A stretch of 60,021 nucleotides of DNA from assembly GCA_025210395.1 (NCBI GenBank), contig JAOARV010000023.1, positions 1-60,021 of the forward strand, read 5' to 3'. Position 1 is the stretch's first letter. Each line of letters opens with the position of its first letter. A program made the position numbers and the translations under genes. Positions 34,557 to 43,733 of this stretch are shown here, in pieces. The notes beneath the pieces were generated by a model, which was given only the letters and a program-made list of their open reading frames with translations, did not search any database and had not been told where the DNA came from. This DNA is from Marinisporobacter sp. (GTDB taxonomy: Bacteria > Bacillota > Clostridia > Peptostreptococcales > Thermotaleaceae).

Positions 34557-35903
34557 TTATATACTAAAATATTCATTTACTGAGGATAATGCACCTGATA
34601 CCATATATTCGATATCTTCCTTTTCAATAACATAGGGAGGCATAAAATAGAGAACATTCCCTAAAGGACGAAGTAATAATCCTTTTTTAAGGGCAATTTG
34701 ATAAATTTTATATCCTACCCGTTCTTTCCAATCAAAGCCAGTCTTTGTTTCTTTGTCTTGAACGAGTTCTAATGCTCCAACCATCCCTAACTGGCGAAAT
34801 TCTCCTACAAAAGGATGGTTATAAAAAGCTGATTGTACTGTATCTCTTATGATGTTAGCTTTTTCTTTATTTTTCTCAAGGATTTTTTCATCTTTAAATA
34901 TATTTAAGGTTTCACATGCCACTGCACAAGCCATAGCATTTCCTGTATAACTGTGACTATCCATGAAAGCTTTCAAATTAGCATAATCACTATAAAAGGC
35001 ATCATATATACTATCCGTCATAAGCATAGCAGATAGAGGCATATAGCCAGCTGTAATTCCTTTTGATACACACATAATATCAGGAGATACATTTGCATGC
35101 TCACAGGCAAACATTTTTCCAGTTCTACCAAAGCCTACTGCAATTTCATCTGCAATAAAATGAATATTGTAGGCTGTACAAAGCTTTCTTAATTTTTCAA
35201 GATAAATAGGCGGATATATTTTCATACCTGCAGCCCCTTGGATCAAGGGCTCTATAATGATCCCTGCAATTTCTTTATGATTTTTAATAACTAATTGTTC
35301 CATAGCTTCAAAGCACTGACCATTACAATTGGTTCTGCATTGATCATAAGGACATCTATAACAATCAGGTCCTTGAACCTTATGGGTTTTTATAAGAAGG
35401 GGTTTATAAATTTTATTATAAAGATCAATATCTCCTACTGAAAGGGCACCCATAGTTTCACCATGATAAGCATCAGAGATGGCCACAAATTTAGTTTTAT
35501 TAGGACTTCCTGTTTGTTGATGATATTGAAAGCTTAGCTTTAAAGCATTTTCTACTGCTGAAGAACCATTGTCCGAGAAAAATACTTTATTGAGCCCTGG
35601 CGGTGTTATTTTTACAAGTCTTTCAGCTAGCTCTATAGCAGGTTTGTGAGAAAAATTTGCGAAGATGGTATGCTCTAATTGATTAATTTGCCTGATAATG
35701 GCTTGATTGATTTTTTCATTGCAGTGTCCAAATAAATTGACCCACCAAGAAGAAACCACATCTAAATATTTGTTTCCATCTACATCATAAAGATAAGGAC
35801 CTTTTGCCTTGTCAATAACGATAGGGGGAAAGGTTTCATAATCCTTCATTTGAGAACAGGGGTGCCAAATATACTTTAAATCTTTTTTTTGTAATTCATT
35901 CAT
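34557..35903 (-). CDS. bioA: Adenosylmethionine-8-amino-7-oxononanoate aminotransferase
   Basis: PLP enzyme of biotin synthesis converting 8-amino-7-oxononanoate (KAPA) to 7,8-diaminononanoate (DAPA), 448 residues. Landmarks are the N-terminal LKYIWHPCSQMKDY, the SSWWVNLFGH segment, and the PLP lysine in SKGITAGYMPLS. An in-frame ATG 30 bases upstream is rejected because AGGAGGGATTCTC precedes ATG 35903. Eleven bases downstream of bioD; no bioB or bioF in the window. Confidence 0.96.
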   Translation of the reverse strand: MNELQKKDLKYIWHPCSQMKDYETFPPIVIDKAKGPYLYDVDGNKYLDVVSSWWVNLFGHCNEKINQAIIRQINQLEHTIFANFSHKPAIELAERLVKITPPGLNKVFFSDNGSSAVENALKLSFQYHQQTGSPNKTKFVAISDAYHGETMGALSVGDIDLYNKIYKPLLIKTHKVQGPDCYRCPYDQCRTNCNGQCFEAMEQLVIKNHKEIAGIIIEPLIQGAAGMKIYPPIYLEKLRKLCTAYNIHFIADEIAVGFGRTGKMFACEHANVSPDIMCVSKGITAGYMPLSAMLMTDSIYDAFYSDYANLKAFMDSHSYTGNAMACAVACETLNIFKDEKILEKNKEKANIIRDTVQSAFYNHPFVGEFRQLGMVGALELVQDKETKTGFDWKERVGYKIYQIALKKGLLLRPLGNVLYFMPPYVIEKEDIEYMVSGALSSVNEYFSI

Positions 35904-35914
35904 GAGAATCCCTC

Positions 35915-36634
35915 CTAATAGGTTTTCATCCATTTAACAATCTTTTCTATTGAAATATTTTCTTCAAAGACTTCCTTTAGGTTGCCATATTCCATTTTTT
36001 CTACATGGACATTTTTAAGCTTTGGAATTGTGAAGATAGGAAGATTTGTAATCCTTTCAATGGTTTTTTTATTGTCAGGATGACAGATATTTGAAGGATC
36101 ATAACCATTCAATATAATTCCTTTTACTTCAATCCCTAAGCTCTTTGCAAAATTCACAGTAAGAATAGTGTGGTTAATCGTACCTAATCCTGCACGAGCT
36201 ACTATAAGAATAGGTAGATTTAATTCTTTGATCAAATCATAAAGCATATAGTTTTTTAGGATAGGAACAATCAAACCTCCAGCTCCTTCTATAACCATAT
36301 AGGGGTATTTTTCTCTTAATTTACATAGATTTTCTTTGATGGTAGTGATTTTAATTTGTATATTTTCTATTTCAGCAGCTAAATGGGGTGAGACAGGAGT
36401 ACGGAACCTATAAGGAGTCATATTCTCTAAAGGTTCAGAAAGCTTTCCTATTGTTTTTACAAAATGGGTATCTCCTGGAATCAATGTATCTTCTTTTAAA
36501 GTAGCTCCACTTAAGACAGGCTTAAAATAACAAGCAGGATAGCCTTTTGAACGAAGAAGATGCATAAGCCCTGCGGTGACAACGGTTTTTCCCACATCTG
36601 TATCTGTTCCAACGATAAAAATTCCTTTTGACAT
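35915..36634 (-). CDS. bioD: Dethiobiotin synthetase
   Basis: ATP-dependent ring closure of DAPA with CO2 to dethiobiotin. The 239-residue protein begins with the P-loop GTDTDVGKTVVTAGL and contains EGAGGLIVPI and GTINHTIL, standard for BioD. It is first in the leftward bioD-bioA operon, which has a promoter and a BirA-like operator at 36723-36775. Confidence 0.96.
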   Translation of the reverse strand: MSKGIFIVGTDTDVGKTVVTAGLMHLLRSKGYPACYFKPVLSGATLKEDTLIPGDTHFVKTIGKLSEPLENMTPYRFRTPVSPHLAAEIENIQIKITTIKENLCKLREKYPYMVIEGAGGLIVPILKNYMLYDLIKELNLPILIVARAGLGTINHTILTVNFAKSLGIEVKGIILNGYDPSNICHPDNKKTIERITNLPIFTIPKLKNVHVEKMEYGNLKEVFEENISIEKIVKWMKTY

Positions 36635-36722
36635 ATGTACACCTCAAATCATCAATAGATTATTTATAGTATGTATTTACAAGGAGAGTAAAAGTGTTTT
36701 TTATTAATGAATACTTTTTTAT

Positions 36723-36775
36723 AGAATAACCTTAAAAAAAGATATTGTCAACTAGGCCAAAAATAAAGTTTACAA
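36723..36775 (-). promoter_or_regulatory. bioDA promoter with BirA-like operator
   Basis: On the minus strand TTGACA (36751-36746), 17 bases, TATTCT (36728-36723). Overlapping the -35, the plus strand reads TTGTCAACT (36745-36753), 13 bases, AGTTTACAA (36767-36775). The arms match each other except one position and match the Firmicute BirA operator form TTGTTAACC-N13-GGTTAACAA. This would repress bioDA when biotin is plentiful. Confidence 0.65.
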
Positions 36776-36794
36776 TATTTTTTTAAAAATATTG

Positions 36795-36862
36795 TTGACT
36801 TTTTATCCATATAGAGAATATAATGCATACATAAACACATGAACATATATTCATATGTTTAT
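36795..36862 (+). promoter_or_regulatory. Promoter and metal-repressor operator of the cadmium-type operon
   Basis: TTGACT (36795-36800), 18 bases, TATAAT (36819-36824). Just downstream, ATAAACACATGAA (36831-36843) and TTCATATGTTTAT (36850-36862) form an inverted repeat with one mismatch around CATATA. This is the operator type of ArsR/CadC/CzrA repressors. Confidence 0.8.
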
Positions 36863-36944
36863 ATATAACAGGTAGGATCAAGGTTAAAGAGCTTTGCATA
36901 AAGAATACGAAATAGATGAATTTAATTTATTAAGGAGGAGTATC

Positions 36945-37307
36945 ATGGAACAAAAAAATAAAGAGTATTGTAGCTGTAATACCATTCATGAGGAAGTTGT
37001 AAAAAGAGTTAGAGAGAAGATGCCAGAAGAAGAAACATTATATGATTTGGCAGAATTTTTTAAGGTGTTTGGGGATAGTACAAGAATTAAAATCATATGT
37101 GCTTTATTTGAAGAGGAAATGTGTGTATGTGATATTGCAGCATTACTAGGAATGAAACAATCGGCAATATCTCATCAGTTAAGAATTCTAAAGAAAGAAA
37201 GACTTGTTAAATTTAGAAGAGAAGGAAAAGTAGTTTATTATTCTTTAGATGATGAACATGTTCAAAAAATATTTGAGCAAGGATTTAATCATATTATGCA
37301 TCGATGA
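36945..37307 (+). CDS. ArsR/SmtB family metal-sensing repressor (CadC-like)
   Basis: Winged-helix repressor released from DNA by metal, 120 residues. Thiolate ligands are present both in the N-terminal CSCN and in the alpha-3 motif CVCD, as in CadC (Cd/Pb/Zn). The C-terminal helix DDEHVQKIFEQGFNHIMHR also has the D-x-H plus H-x-x-H set of alpha-5 zinc sensors, so both site types may exist. ATG 36945 follows AAGGAGGAGTATC; the frame is open to 36894 without an RBS. The P-type ATPase follows after 22 bases. Confidence 0.92.
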   Translation: MEQKNKEYCSCNTIHEEVVKRVREKMPEEETLYDLAEFFKVFGDSTRIKIICALFEEEMCVCDIAALLGMKQSAISHQLRILKKERLVKFRREGKVVYYSLDDEHVQKIFEQGFNHIMHR

Positions 37308-37329
37308 TCAGGATGAAGGGGGAAAGAAT

Positions 37330-39567
37330 ATGAGTAAGATGCAAACAGAATTTCTATTAGAAGGTCTTGGTTGTGCTAATTGTGCAGCAAAAATAGAAAG
37401 AAGAATAGAAAAAATCCAGGGAGTTACCCAGGTAAGTATAAGCTTTGCTACTAAAAAATTGCTACTAGAATGGGATGCTTATGAATTAGAAGAAATGAAG
37501 CAAAAAATTAAAGAAATTGTACAAAAAATAGAACCCCATGTACAAGTAATAGATGAAAGTAAAAAGAATAAAAGTCATCATGAGGAATATGGACAGGGAA
37601 GTTGCTGTGGACAATCCCATGGACATGACCATGGACATGAAGGCTGTTGTGGAAAAACCCATGAACATGACCATGGTCATGAAGCTTGCTGTAAAGGGTC
37701 CCATGGACATAATCATGACCATGGAGATTTTAATAAAAGTGAAATCATTCCCCTTGCTAGTGGAGCTATATTATTTTTCATAGCCATGGTTGGTAAGTTT
37801 ACCTTCTTTACAGAACTTTCATTATATGTAGTTAGTTATTTATTAATTGGTAAAGAGGTTTTATGGAAGGCGATAAAAAATATTTTTAGGGGAGAATTTT
37901 TAGATGAAAACTTCTTAATGGCGATTGCAGGAATGAGTGCCTTTGCTATAAAAGAATTTCCAGAAGCTGTAGCTGTTATGCTGTTCTTTAGAGTGGGAGA
38001 GTTTTTTGAGGGGATAGCTGTAAATCGTTCAAGAATGTCTATAGAGGCTTTGTTAGACATTCGACCTGATTTTGCTAATTTAAAAACAGAAAAAGGTGTA
38101 GTAAAGGTATCGCCAGAGGAAGTAATGATGGGTCAAGAGATTATTGTAAAACCAGGAGAAAAAATTCCATTAGACGGAAAAGTTATGACAGGAAAATCTA
38201 TGTTAGATACATCTGTACTTACAGGAGAATCTGTACCACGAAAGGTTCAAGTAGGAGATGATGTTTTTAGTGGAGCTATTAATCAAAATGGTGTTTTAAC
38301 GATAGCGGTTACAAAAGGTTTTGGAGAGTCAACCGTATCTAAAATATTAGAATTAGTTGAAAAAGCAAGTAGTAAAAAAGCACAAACAGAAAAATTCATT
38401 ACAAAATTTGCAAGATATTATACACCATCTGTTGTATGTATAGCGTTAATGCTTGCCATAATACCACCTATTTTTATTGAGGGGGCTGTGCTTACAGAGT
38501 GGGTTTATAGAGCGGCCATATTCTTAGTTGTATCTTGTCCATGTGCATTAGTCATATCTATTCCCCTTGGATTTTTCGGAGGAATTGGTGCTGCTTCTAA
38601 AAATGGCATACTCATTAAGGGTGGGAATTATTTAGAAGCTTTAAATAAGGTAGATGCAGTTGTATTTGATAAAACAGGAACCATTACAAAGGGGATTTTT
38701 GAAGTTACAAAAATAAATACAGCAAAAGCTTTCAAAGAAGAGGAACTCATTTATTATGCTGCTTATGCTGAATATTACTCAAATCATCCAATTGCCCTAT
38801 CTATACGAAAAAGCTATGATGAAGAAATTAAAGAAGAAAAGATGAAAGATTATGAAGAAATTTCTGGACATGGTGTAAAGGTAATGGTAGATGGAAAAGT
38901 AGTATTAGCAGGAAATAAAAAGCTAATGGAAAAATATCATATAGATTATAAAGAAATAGATCTATTAGGAACTATTGTGCATATTGCAGTAGATGGACAA
39001 TATGCAGGAGCGATCATCATATCTGATGAAATCAAAGAGGACTCTTTTGAAGGAATTAAGCAGCTTAAAAAATTAGGGATTAAAAAATTAGTTATGCTAA
39101 CAGGAGATCATAAAAGAGCAGCAGAGCTCATTGCAAAGGAAATAGGAATAGATGAGGTGCATGCAGAATTGTTACCTCATGAAAAGGTTGAAAAGCTTGA
39201 AATCCTACAAAAAAGCATAAAAGGAAATATGGCATTCATAGGAGATGGAATCAATGATGCACCTGTACTTGCAAGGGCAGATATAGGTGTGGCCATGGGC
39301 GGACTGGGTTCAGATGCAGCTATAGAAGCTGCAGATGTAGTACTCATGACAGATGAGATTAGCAAGATAGCAAAGGCTATTGAGGTCGCAAATAGAACAA
39401 GAAAAATCGTATGGCAAAATATTATCTTTTCATTAGGAATCAAAGGGATTGTTATGGTGTTAGGTGCAGCGGGGATAGCAAACCTATGGGAAGCAGTTTT
39501 TGCAGATGTAGGGGTGGCTTTAATTGCCATATTCAATGCTATGAGAGTTATGAACAATAAAGGATAA
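37330..39567 (+). CDS. cadA: Heavy-metal translocating P-type ATPase (Cd/Zn/Pb)
   Basis: Metal exporter, 745 residues from ATG 37330. An N-terminal HMA domain has CANC; then comes a linker with three imperfect Cys-Cys/His-Asp-His repeats (about residues 85-138), then transmembrane helices, the CPC motif (SCPCALVIS), the phosphorylation site DKTGTITKG, the SNHPIA motif and GDGINDAPVLARAD. CPC plus the cadC-like neighbour point to Cd2+, Zn2+ or Pb2+. Start chosen for GAAGGGGGAAAGAAT. A shared hairpin overlaps the stop codon. Confidence 0.95.
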   Translation: MSKMQTEFLLEGLGCANCAAKIERRIEKIQGVTQVSISFATKKLLLEWDAYELEEMKQKIKEIVQKIEPHVQVIDESKKNKSHHEEYGQGSCCGQSHGHDHGHEGCCGKTHEHDHGHEACCKGSHGHNHDHGDFNKSEIIPLASGAILFFIAMVGKFTFFTELSLYVVSYLLIGKEVLWKAIKNIFRGEFLDENFLMAIAGMSAFAIKEFPEAVAVMLFFRVGEFFEGIAVNRSRMSIEALLDIRPDFANLKTEKGVVKVSPEEVMMGQEIIVKPGEKIPLDGKVMTGKSMLDTSVLTGESVPRKVQVGDDVFSGAINQNGVLTIAVTKGFGESTVSKILELVEKASSKKAQTEKFITKFARYYTPSVVCIALMLAIIPPIFIEGAVLTEWVYRAAIFLVVSCPCALVISIPLGFFGGIGAASKNGILIKGGNYLEALNKVDAVVFDKTGTITKGIFEVTKINTAKAFKEEELIYYAAYAEYYSNHPIALSIRKSYDEEIKEEKMKDYEEISGHGVKVMVDGKVVLAGNKKLMEKYHIDYKEIDLLGTIVHIAVDGQYAGAIIISDEIKEDSFEGIKQLKKLGIKKLVMLTGDHKRAAELIAKEIGIDEVHAELLPHEKVEKLEILQKSIKGNMAFIGDGINDAPVLARADIGVAMGGLGSDAAIEAADVVLMTDEISKIAKAIEVANRTRKIVWQNIIFSLGIKGIVMVLGAAGIANLWEAVFADVGVALIAIFNAMRVMNNKG

Positions 39568-39587
39568 AGCAAAGTGCTTTATCCTTT
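39559..39587. terminator. Bidirectional terminator between cadA and the yesN-like gene
   Basis: A perfect 13-bp stem AAAGGATAAAGCA / TGCTTTATCCTTT (39559-39571 and 39575-39587), loop AAG. It contains the stop codons of both convergent genes. Confidence 0.8.
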
Positions 39588-41048
39588 ATAATTCCTAGGA
39601 GATACCCCTGTAATCTTTTTAAATACTCTACTAAAATAATTAGGATCACTATAACCTATTTTTTTATAGATTTCTTTTATAGGAATGTTTTCAAGGAGCA
39701 TTTTTTTTGCTGTTTCGATTCTTATTTCTGTTAAAAATTCAATGAAATTAGATCCTGTTTCCTGTTTGAATAATTTACTAAGATAATAACTGCTGATAGC
39801 AAATTGATAGGATAAATCTTCTAATTTCAGGTCAAGATGATAATTCTGGAGGATATATTCTTTAACAGATTGAATGATTTGACTGTTTTTGTTTTCGTGA
39901 TCTTCCATATAATTTTTTATTTCTTGGAAGAGGGATTTTTTTATGATAGAACTGTTTTTTCTATCTTTTATAAGTTGTATGCTCCCTTCAAAATAGATTT
40001 TTTCTCTTTCTTGATAGCCTCCATATTGTAGAGCGTTCACTATTTGTAGTATTTCAAAATAGAAGGCTTCTTCATCGTCAAATTCTTTTTTAGTAATACC
40101 TTCAATGATCTTTTCAAGTTCTATAACATATTTTTCGTCGGCGTGTATGATTTTATTACAGATTTTGAATCTTTCTACTAAAGAATAATCATAGCTTTTT
40201 ACTGCTTTTATGGCAAGATTTTTTCTTACCTTAAGGATACTAGTTTTAAGTTTTTCAAGCTGTTGATTTTGTATAAAAGAATAATCTATATGGATATTTT
40301 TCCTTTTAAAGTGCCAATAGATTTGTTGTAAATTTTCTTCTACGTCAATTTTATCAAAATCAAGCTTTTCAATAAGGATATATAAAATATGATGATAAGA
40401 AGATAAGATACATTCATTTCTTTTTTTAAATAGTTTATAGGAAGTATCATACAACTCTTTTAAATTTATAGGATTTGTTATGTTTTTAGCTTGAATACCT
40501 ATTAAAAAGTAATCTTCAAAATTAAAAGCTAAAAGATGGGTAGTCTCTACAATTTCTTTTATTCTTTTTATGTTTTCTTCTAATATGATAGAAATAAATC
40601 TTTCCTGCATAACAGCTTTTATACCAATAAGATCTTCTTTTAATCTTAATTTTTCTTTTCGATCCTCTTTTTCTTTTACAATCACTTCTTTTACTTTTGA
40701 AAGGAGTTCAATGAGCTTTTTTCGTCGAACAGGCTTTAAAAGATAGTCATAAACATCTAAGGAAAGACTTTCCTTTGCATAGGAAAAACAATCGTATGCG
40801 GAAAGCATAATGATTTTAACGTCTTTTCTCCTAGTTCTTATTTCTCTGGCTGCTTGTATACCATCAATACCAGGCATTTTAATATCTAAGAATATAATAT
40901 CAGGTCCATATTCTTCTGCGTATTCAATGGCTTCTCTTCCGTTTTTTGCTTCAGCTATAATTTCTATATCATTAAAATTTTTTGTGATAATAGTACGAAC
41001 CCCTTGTCTTTCAATAGGTTCATCATCTGCAATTAATATTTTTATCAT
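39579..41048 (-). CDS. Response regulator with AraC-type DNA-binding domain (YesN-like)
   Basis: Two-component regulator, 489 residues: an N-terminal receiver (DDEPIERQGVR, phospho-Asp in DIIFLDIKMPG, lysine in YDYLLKPVRRKK), a long variable middle, and a C-terminal AraC/HTH_18 domain (YHLDLKLEDLSYQFAIS, then KIGYSDPNYFSRVFKK). The kinase gene ends 2 bases upstream. By analogy with XylFII-LytS-YesN of clostridia it should activate the divergent ABC transporter genes. Confidence 0.93.
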   Translation of the reverse strand: MIKILIADDEPIERQGVRTIITKNFNDIEIIAEAKNGREAIEYAEEYGPDIIFLDIKMPGIDGIQAAREIRTRRKDVKIIMLSAYDCFSYAKESLSLDVYDYLLKPVRRKKLIELLSKVKEVIVKEKEDRKEKLRLKEDLIGIKAVMQERFISIILEENIKRIKEIVETTHLLAFNFEDYFLIGIQAKNITNPINLKELYDTSYKLFKKRNECILSSYHHILYILIEKLDFDKIDVEENLQQIYWHFKRKNIHIDYSFIQNQQLEKLKTSILKVRKNLAIKAVKSYDYSLVERFKICNKIIHADEKYVIELEKIIEGITKKEFDDEEAFYFEILQIVNALQYGGYQEREKIYFEGSIQLIKDRKNSSIIKKSLFQEIKNYMEDHENKNSQIIQSVKEYILQNYHLDLKLEDLSYQFAISSYYLSKLFKQETGSNFIEFLTEIRIETAKKMLLENIPIKEIYKKIGYSDPNYFSRVFKKITGVSPRNYKG

Positions 41049-41050
41049 TT

Positions 41051-42442
41051 TTATTCCACCTTTGGTATCATTATTTTGACCATGGCACCGCCACTGGCTT
41101 TATTATAGAAAAATAAAAGTCCTCTATTTTTATAAAATAATTTAAGTCGCTCTATTACATTATGAAGACCGATACTACTAGATGGCTCTGACTTGATATT
41201 GTAATCATAAGAAAAGCCCTTTCCGTTATCTTCTATTTTTATGAGCATATAATTTCCTTTATCTATAAGACTAAACATAATTTTGCCACCCGCCTCTTTT
41301 CCTTCAAGTCCATGTTTAAAGGCGTTTTCTACAATGGGCTGAAGAGATAGGAGGGGGATTTTGTAGTTCAAAAGACCTTCATCAATCATTTCTATAAATT
41401 CAACACGATCAGAAAATCTAGTCTTTTGGATCAATATATATTCCCGAAGATGCTGTATTTCCTCTTCAAGTCTTACTTGAGAAGAAGGATTTCTAAGGGT
41501 ATACCGAAGAAGGTCTGATAAAGATTCTATTAAATCGCAGGTTTCATCAGCTCCTTCAATGATAGATGTTTTAGCAATAATATTTAAAGTATTAAAAAGA
41601 AAGTGAGGATTGATTTGGGACTGTAATGCTAAAAATTGAGCTTCCTTTTCAAGCATTGTTTTTCTTCGTACTTCTTCTAAAAGGGATTTTATTTTTTCAA
41701 CCATGAGATTGAAGGTATTTGATAAAATAGAAATTTCATCTTGGCTATGGACCTGAAGCTTTGAAACTTTAAAATTACCTTTAGAAATTTCACGTGCATT
41801 TCGAGTAATGGCTTTTACATGCTTAATCAATTTAGCTGAAAATACGAAAACAAAGAGGATGCTTAAAAGAATGCTTAATGCAAATATAAATAATATTGTT
41901 TTTGAAAAATTACTATTGTGTTGAATGATCAGAGCATAGTTTTTAAACCTATTTTGATAAATATGATTATTGATTTCATCTAGTCCTTCAAGGATATAAT
42001 TGTATACCTTTAATGCATGATTATAGTTTTTTATATATCTTTCATCTGCGGTACTAAGGGCTACCCGAAAAGTACCTTCACAATATTTTTCGTAGTTTAT
42101 TAGAAGATTTTGAAGGTCTGTACATGTGTTATAAACCTCCATTGGTAGATTTTCATTTTTAAAATCTGTTATAGCAAAGGATGCTGTATTGATAGAAGAA
42201 TAGATGGTATCAATGTAATTGGTAGATCGAGTTAATAAAAGATTGTCTAGAGCTATTTTACTATTAGTGATAGAAGATTTTATGTTGTTGAGCATACTAA
42301 CATCTTCTATAAAGTGATTGTACTCATTAGAAATTCGATTGATGGTATAAAGGCTATAAAGGGCAACCCAAGCAAGAAGAATGAGAAGGAGTAGATAGCT
42401 TACGATTAATTTTTCGTTGATGGATATAAATTTATTCTTCAT
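41051..42442 (-). CDS. Sensor histidine kinase (LytS/YesM type)
   Basis: Membrane kinase of 463 residues. Two transmembrane helices (about 13-32 and 180-202) enclose an extracellular helical domain, followed by HAMP, the His_kinase motif with phospho-histidine in QSQINPHFLFNTLN, and an ATPase domain with ENAFKHGLEG and DNGKGFSYD. It overlaps the sugar-binding gene upstream by 11 bases. The sensor probably reads sugar through that binding protein. Confidence 0.93.
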   Translation of the reverse strand: MKNKFISINEKLIVSYLLLLILLAWVALYSLYTINRISNEYNHFIEDVSMLNNIKSSITNSKIALDNLLLTRSTNYIDTIYSSINTASFAITDFKNENLPMEVYNTCTDLQNLLINYEKYCEGTFRVALSTADERYIKNYNHALKVYNYILEGLDEINNHIYQNRFKNYALIIQHNSNFSKTILFIFALSILLSILFVFVFSAKLIKHVKAITRNAREISKGNFKVSKLQVHSQDEISILSNTFNLMVEKIKSLLEEVRRKTMLEKEAQFLALQSQINPHFLFNTLNIIAKTSIIEGADETCDLIESLSDLLRYTLRNPSSQVRLEEEIQHLREYILIQKTRFSDRVEFIEMIDEGLLNYKIPLLSLQPIVENAFKHGLEGKEAGGKIMFSLIDKGNYMLIKIEDNGKGFSYDYNIKSEPSSSIGLHNVIERLKLFYKNRGLLFFYNKASGGAMVKIMIPKVE

Positions 42443-43370
42443 TTAAATTCTCCTTATCTATATAGATTAGGTCGTCAAAAATAGCATCTTCAACAAAATT
42501 GCCTCTTTTTACATCAAGCATACTCTCAATGGCTTTATTTCCTAAACTATAGGGATTTTTTATAAATACGCCTTCTATAACTCCTTTTCTTACAAATCTT
42601 TTTGTCCCTTGTATATCACCCATACCAATGATTTTAATTTTTCCTACTTTATTGAGTCGTACAAGAACTTGTCCAGCTAGATAGGTGGAGTATTCATCAT
42701 TGCAGATGATTCCCTTTATGTTTTTGTTTTTCATGACCATATCTTCTATAATTTTATATGTATTCACTTTTTGTTCATCCATATAGGAAACTTCTATGAT
42801 TTTTATATCTTCATATTCCTTTGCTTTATTATAAATACCTGTGAGTCTTAAGGTATTTTCTTCACTGCTCATAATCAGACCAATTTCTCCTTTATCATTC
42901 AAAACTTCAAAAAGCTTTTCGGCCATCATATTTCCTGCATAATAATGATTGATGCCAAGATAGGCATTTCTTTTACTATCTAAAACATCTCCATCTATAG
43001 TGAGGAAAGGAATATTTCTTCCAATAGCTTTATTTACTAAGTTTTTATAGTCCGTGTCATTACGTGTATAGGAAATGATCCCATCACAATTAGATTCTAT
43101 GGCACGATCAATCATAGAAAGATGTTTTTCTTTATTAAAATAGTTGATCCCTAGTATACTAATACTCACATTGTTTTCATTAGCAGAAACCATAATCCCT
43201 TTATTGATTTTATTCCAATAATCATTTTTTTCCTTTGGAATGAAGATAAAATGATAATTTCCATTTTTTATATAGGATGAAGAATTTGATGTATTGTATA
43301 TATTTTGTGGGCGTAGAAGAATAGTAAGCACCGTGAGCAGAATGATAAGGAATAAGATATATTTTTTCAA
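42432..43370 (-). CDS. Membrane-anchored sugar-binding sensor protein (XylFII-like)
   Basis: Periplasmic-binding-protein fold (LacI/RbsB type), 312 residues. A single N-terminal hydrophobic segment (ILFLIILLTVLTILL) without a lipobox cysteine would anchor it at the membrane. Typical pieces are DYWNKINKGIMVSANE, IISYTRNDTDYKNLV and GIICNDEYSTYLAG. In clostridia XylFII binds D-xylose and pairs with LytS. Here the ligand may be xylose or another sugar. Start TTG 43370 behind AGGAGGTTGCTCT on the minus strand. Confidence 0.88.
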   Translation of the reverse strand: MKKYILFLIILLTVLTILLRPQNIYNTSNSSSYIKNGNYHFIFIPKEKNDYWNKINKGIMVSANENNVSISILGINYFNKEKHLSMIDRAIESNCDGIISYTRNDTDYKNLVNKAIGRNIPFLTIDGDVLDSKRNAYLGINHYYAGNMMAEKLFEVLNDKGEIGLIMSSEENTLRLTGIYNKAKEYEDIKIIEVSYMDEQKVNTYKIIEDMVMKNKNIKGIICNDEYSTYLAGQVLVRLNKVGKIKIIGMGDIQGTKRFVRKGVIEGVFIKNPYSLGNKAIESMLDVKRGNFVEDAIFDDLIYIDKENLNEE

Positions 43371-43577
43371 AGAGCAACCTCCTTTATGACAATATTCTAA
43401 ACTTGTATCTTATTATAGCATAAGAATATCCTTTTTAAGGATAACATGAATTGATTATGAATTCCTCGAGCGCCTTGAAGGTTTTATTTTCTTCTTGTAT
43501 TATTTCAATAGAAATAGTGACTTTACGAAGTCTAAGGGGGTCATGGTAAATTCAATATATGAATAAATATGTAAAAT

Positions 43578-43628
43578 CTTCACTTTTTTGCAATATAAAT
43601 TACAAAAAAGTGAAGAAAACGTTTTTTT
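43578..43628. promoter_or_regulatory. 13-bp inverted repeat and cre-like box between the sensor and transporter operons
   Basis: CTTCACTTTTTTG (43578-43590) and CAAAAAAGTGAAG (43603-43615) are perfectly complementary with a 12-base gap. Directly after comes GAAAACGTTTTTTT, similar to the cre-like sequence at 24741. Candidate sites for the YesN-like regulator and CcpA. The rest of 43384-43720 shows no clear element. Confidence 0.5.
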
Positions 43629-43733
43629 GGAAATTTAGAATGAACTATAATCTTAAGATTCATGACAACTATGTTAAGATTAAAAAAGCTATAATAGGCT
43701 TAAGGAAAACATTTTCATGAGGGAGGAATAATA

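Noticed and set aside
37580..37735. Tandem DNA repeat or CRISPR-like array in the CAT-GG-ACAT-rich stretch
   Set aside because: The periodicity is that of the His/Cys-rich protein repeat in the metal ATPase, in frame, with no constant repeat and spacer lengths.
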